Shown here: piece after piece, positions 14,506 to 15,656 of the stretch
Position numbering within the stretch: the stretch's first letter is position 1
How the letters are laid out: every line of letters begins with the position of its first letter
Assembly: GCA_963934015.1 (NCBI GenBank)
Contig: CAWVWT010000032.1
Location: 1 to 15,656 of the forward strand
Length of the DNA stretch: 15,656 nt
Origin: MGIIb-P sp963934015
GTDB lineage: Archaea; Thermoplasmatota; Poseidoniia; Poseidoniales; Thalassarchaeaceae
Reading direction: 5' to 3'
Position numbers and translations under genes: made by a program
The notes under the pieces: model-generated
Told to the model about the DNA's origin: nothing
Seen by the model: only the letters and a program-made list of their open reading frames with translations
Database searches by the model: none

Positions 14506-15656
14506 ATGCCAACGGTGACCTTCGACCATGCAACTTTACGCGCGATTCAGTCACGATTCGGTGTTGAGCACGACCCATGGTTGTGGGAACAGCAACTCAG
14601 TAACATCGGTTGTGTGGTTGAAGAATGTGACTCAAATGAAATTGAAATTGAGATTTTCCCGGACCGTGCCGACTTACTCTCCCCTGAAACAATGGCCCAT
14701 GCTGCCCGCGCATTCCTCCACGGCCAGGGTGCAGAAACAGACCTGAAAACCATTGATGGTGACATCACAATGGTGGTTGATCCAAGTCTTGAAAATGTTC
14801 GACCCGTGATTCTCGGTGCTGTTGTCCGAGGTGTCGATAATGGTTCGACGCCTGAGGAGAATGATGCATTTATTCAGGCACTGATGGATCATCAAGAAAA
14901 ATTGCATTTCAGCATTGGGCGGCGGCGCCGGCGTGCCTCGATTGGGGTGCATGATCTTTCAACACTGGCTCCACCTTTCAAAGTCATCACCGTTCCAGAA
15001 TCATACTCATTTATTCCATTGGCCATGACTGAGCGTATGAGTATTCGTGAAATCCTTGAAACTCATCCAAAGGGTGTAGATTATGCCTCTTTGCTGGAAG
15101 GATTTACTGAATTCCCAGTCATCATCGATGCGGCGGACAGGGTTCTATCATTCCCACCCATCATCAACGGTGACCATACGACTGTTACTGAATCGACTAC
15201 TGACTTCTTCATCGATGTCACCGGATGGGATGCGCGCGCCTGTGAGGCGAGTATGCTCCTTGTTTGCTTGGCATTTGCGGCACGTGGCGGTATTGTTGAA
15301 ACTATTGAACTGACAGATTGTCACGGCCAAAAACAGCGAACTCCGAATGGCAAAGCCCGACGAGTATCTCTACCCAAGCGATTGCTAGAAGAAATCCTTG
15401 GTCGCGAATTTACAAAACTTGAAATCAAGAATGCAATTGATCGAATGGGTGGGCGCTTTATCGAAATGAGAACCGTTACCGACGGGCCCCGCCATGTTGA
15501 GCGCATGTCTGATGCGGCTATTGGTGAGCAAGAATACATCATCGAAATGCCTCGATGGAGAGCCGACTTATTGCATCCCGTAGATTTGGTCGAAGAAGTA
15601 GCCACGGGCATTGGTTACGAAGATCTTGGCAAGGCGCTTTCAGGCCAATCAAAAGC
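14506..15656 (+). CDS. pheT: Phenylalanyl-tRNA synthetase beta subunit, N-terminal part (runs off right edge)
   Basis: The open frame from ATG 14506 continues to the window end without a stop, giving 383 residues of an expected 550 or so. It is the archaeal/eukaryotic-type beta subunit, which lacks the N-terminal tRNA-binding EMAP-like domain of bacterial PheT. Visible parts are the start MPTVTFDHATLRAI, IEIEIFPDRADLLSPE (about 46-61), GRRRRRASIGVHDL (about 142-155) in the B3/B4 region, FPPIINGDHTTVTESTTDFFIDVTG (about 213-237), and the beginning of the B5 domain (VSLPKRLLEEILGREF, about 286-301; EMPRWRADLLHPVDLVEEVA, about 348-367). With PheS it charges tRNA-Phe in an alpha2beta2 enzyme; the catalytic-like B6/B7 part lies outside. 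The gene is only 9 bp behind the GltB-like gene. Confidence 0.96.
   Translation, partial: MPTVTFDHATLRAIQSRFGVEHDPWLWEQQLSNIGCVVEECDSNEIEIEIFPDRADLLSPETMAHAARAFLHGQGAETDLKTIDGDITMVVDPSLENVRPVILGAVVRGVDNGSTPEENDAFIQALMDHQEKLHFSIGRRRRRASIGVHDLSTLAPPFKVITVPESYSFIPLAMTERMSIREILETHPKGVDYASLLEGFTEFPVIIDAADRVLSFPPIINGDHTTVTESTTDFFIDVTGWDARACEASMLLVCLAFAARGGIVETIELTDCHGQKQRTPNGKARRVSLPKRLLEEILGREFTKLEIKNAIDRMGGRFIEMRTVTDGPRHVERMSDAAIGEQEYIIEMPRWRADLLHPVDLVEEVATGIGYEDLGKALSGQSK

Noticed and set aside
1..15656. CRISPR arrays, insertion sequences, tRNA genes, prophage or defence genes
   Set aside because: I looked for spaced direct repeats, transposase or integrase motifs and tRNA-like T-loop sequences and found none.

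Overview
The window looks like chromosomal DNA of a euryarchaeon, most likely a marine Poseidoniales (Marine Group II) or other Thermoplasmatota relative. The evidence is an archaeal-type 23S rRNA start with no 16S gene upstream, an archaeal RNase P subunit (Rpp21) overlapping a CRS1-YhbY gene, a type II archaeal glyceraldehyde-3-phosphate dehydrogenase, an archaeal-type PheT, TATA-like promoters and an oligo-T terminator. Base composition and gene density look even along the window. I see no mobile element, CRISPR array or tRNA. The lineage call is an inference from gene content and remembered family features, not a search result.

Layout from left to right. Positions 1-501 hold the 5' part of a 23S rRNA gene on the minus strand. 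It is preceded, in transcription order, by a structured leader and promoter region (502-778). Further genes on the minus strand follow: a zinc-ribbon/acidic-linker/TPR protein (779-2065); an ArsB/NhaD/P-protein-family transporter (2123-3571); a CPA1-type Na+/H+ antiporter (3645-5441) ending in a nine-T terminator; a tight cluster of yhbY-like, RNase P Rpp21 and adenylate kinase genes (5506-6759); a very large membrane-anchored subtilisin-family protease (6813-11651); and type II GAPDH (11728-12765). A 162-bp divergent promoter region separates these from the plus-strand genes: a GXGXG-domain protein fused to a degenerate glutamate-synthase-like domain (12928-14496), then the start of pheT (14506 to the right edge).

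How the genes may work together. The adk-rpp21-yhbY block is a core housekeeping set (nucleotide balance, tRNA 5' processing, ribosome/RNA binding) that appears to be transcribed behind the exported protease, because stop and ATG codons overlap or nearly touch. The two antiporters belong to unrelated folds and probably both exchange Na+ and H+ across the membrane, as expected of a marine cell. GAPDH and the GltB-like gene share a divergent control region. A palindrome there (core CCC-GTA-GGG) resembles a second palindrome at the protease promoter (core CCC-ATA-GGG), which may mark a shared regulator.

The least ordinary items are the GltB-like fusion, which keeps the glutamate synthase beta-helix and C-terminal signature but lacks visible FMN/Fe-S residues; the protease's cytoplasmic tail ending in a tryptophan/tyrosine-rich motif; the pair of similar palindromes; and a base-paired double substitution in an otherwise nearly invariant 23S hairpin. 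I found no clearly new multi-gene system.
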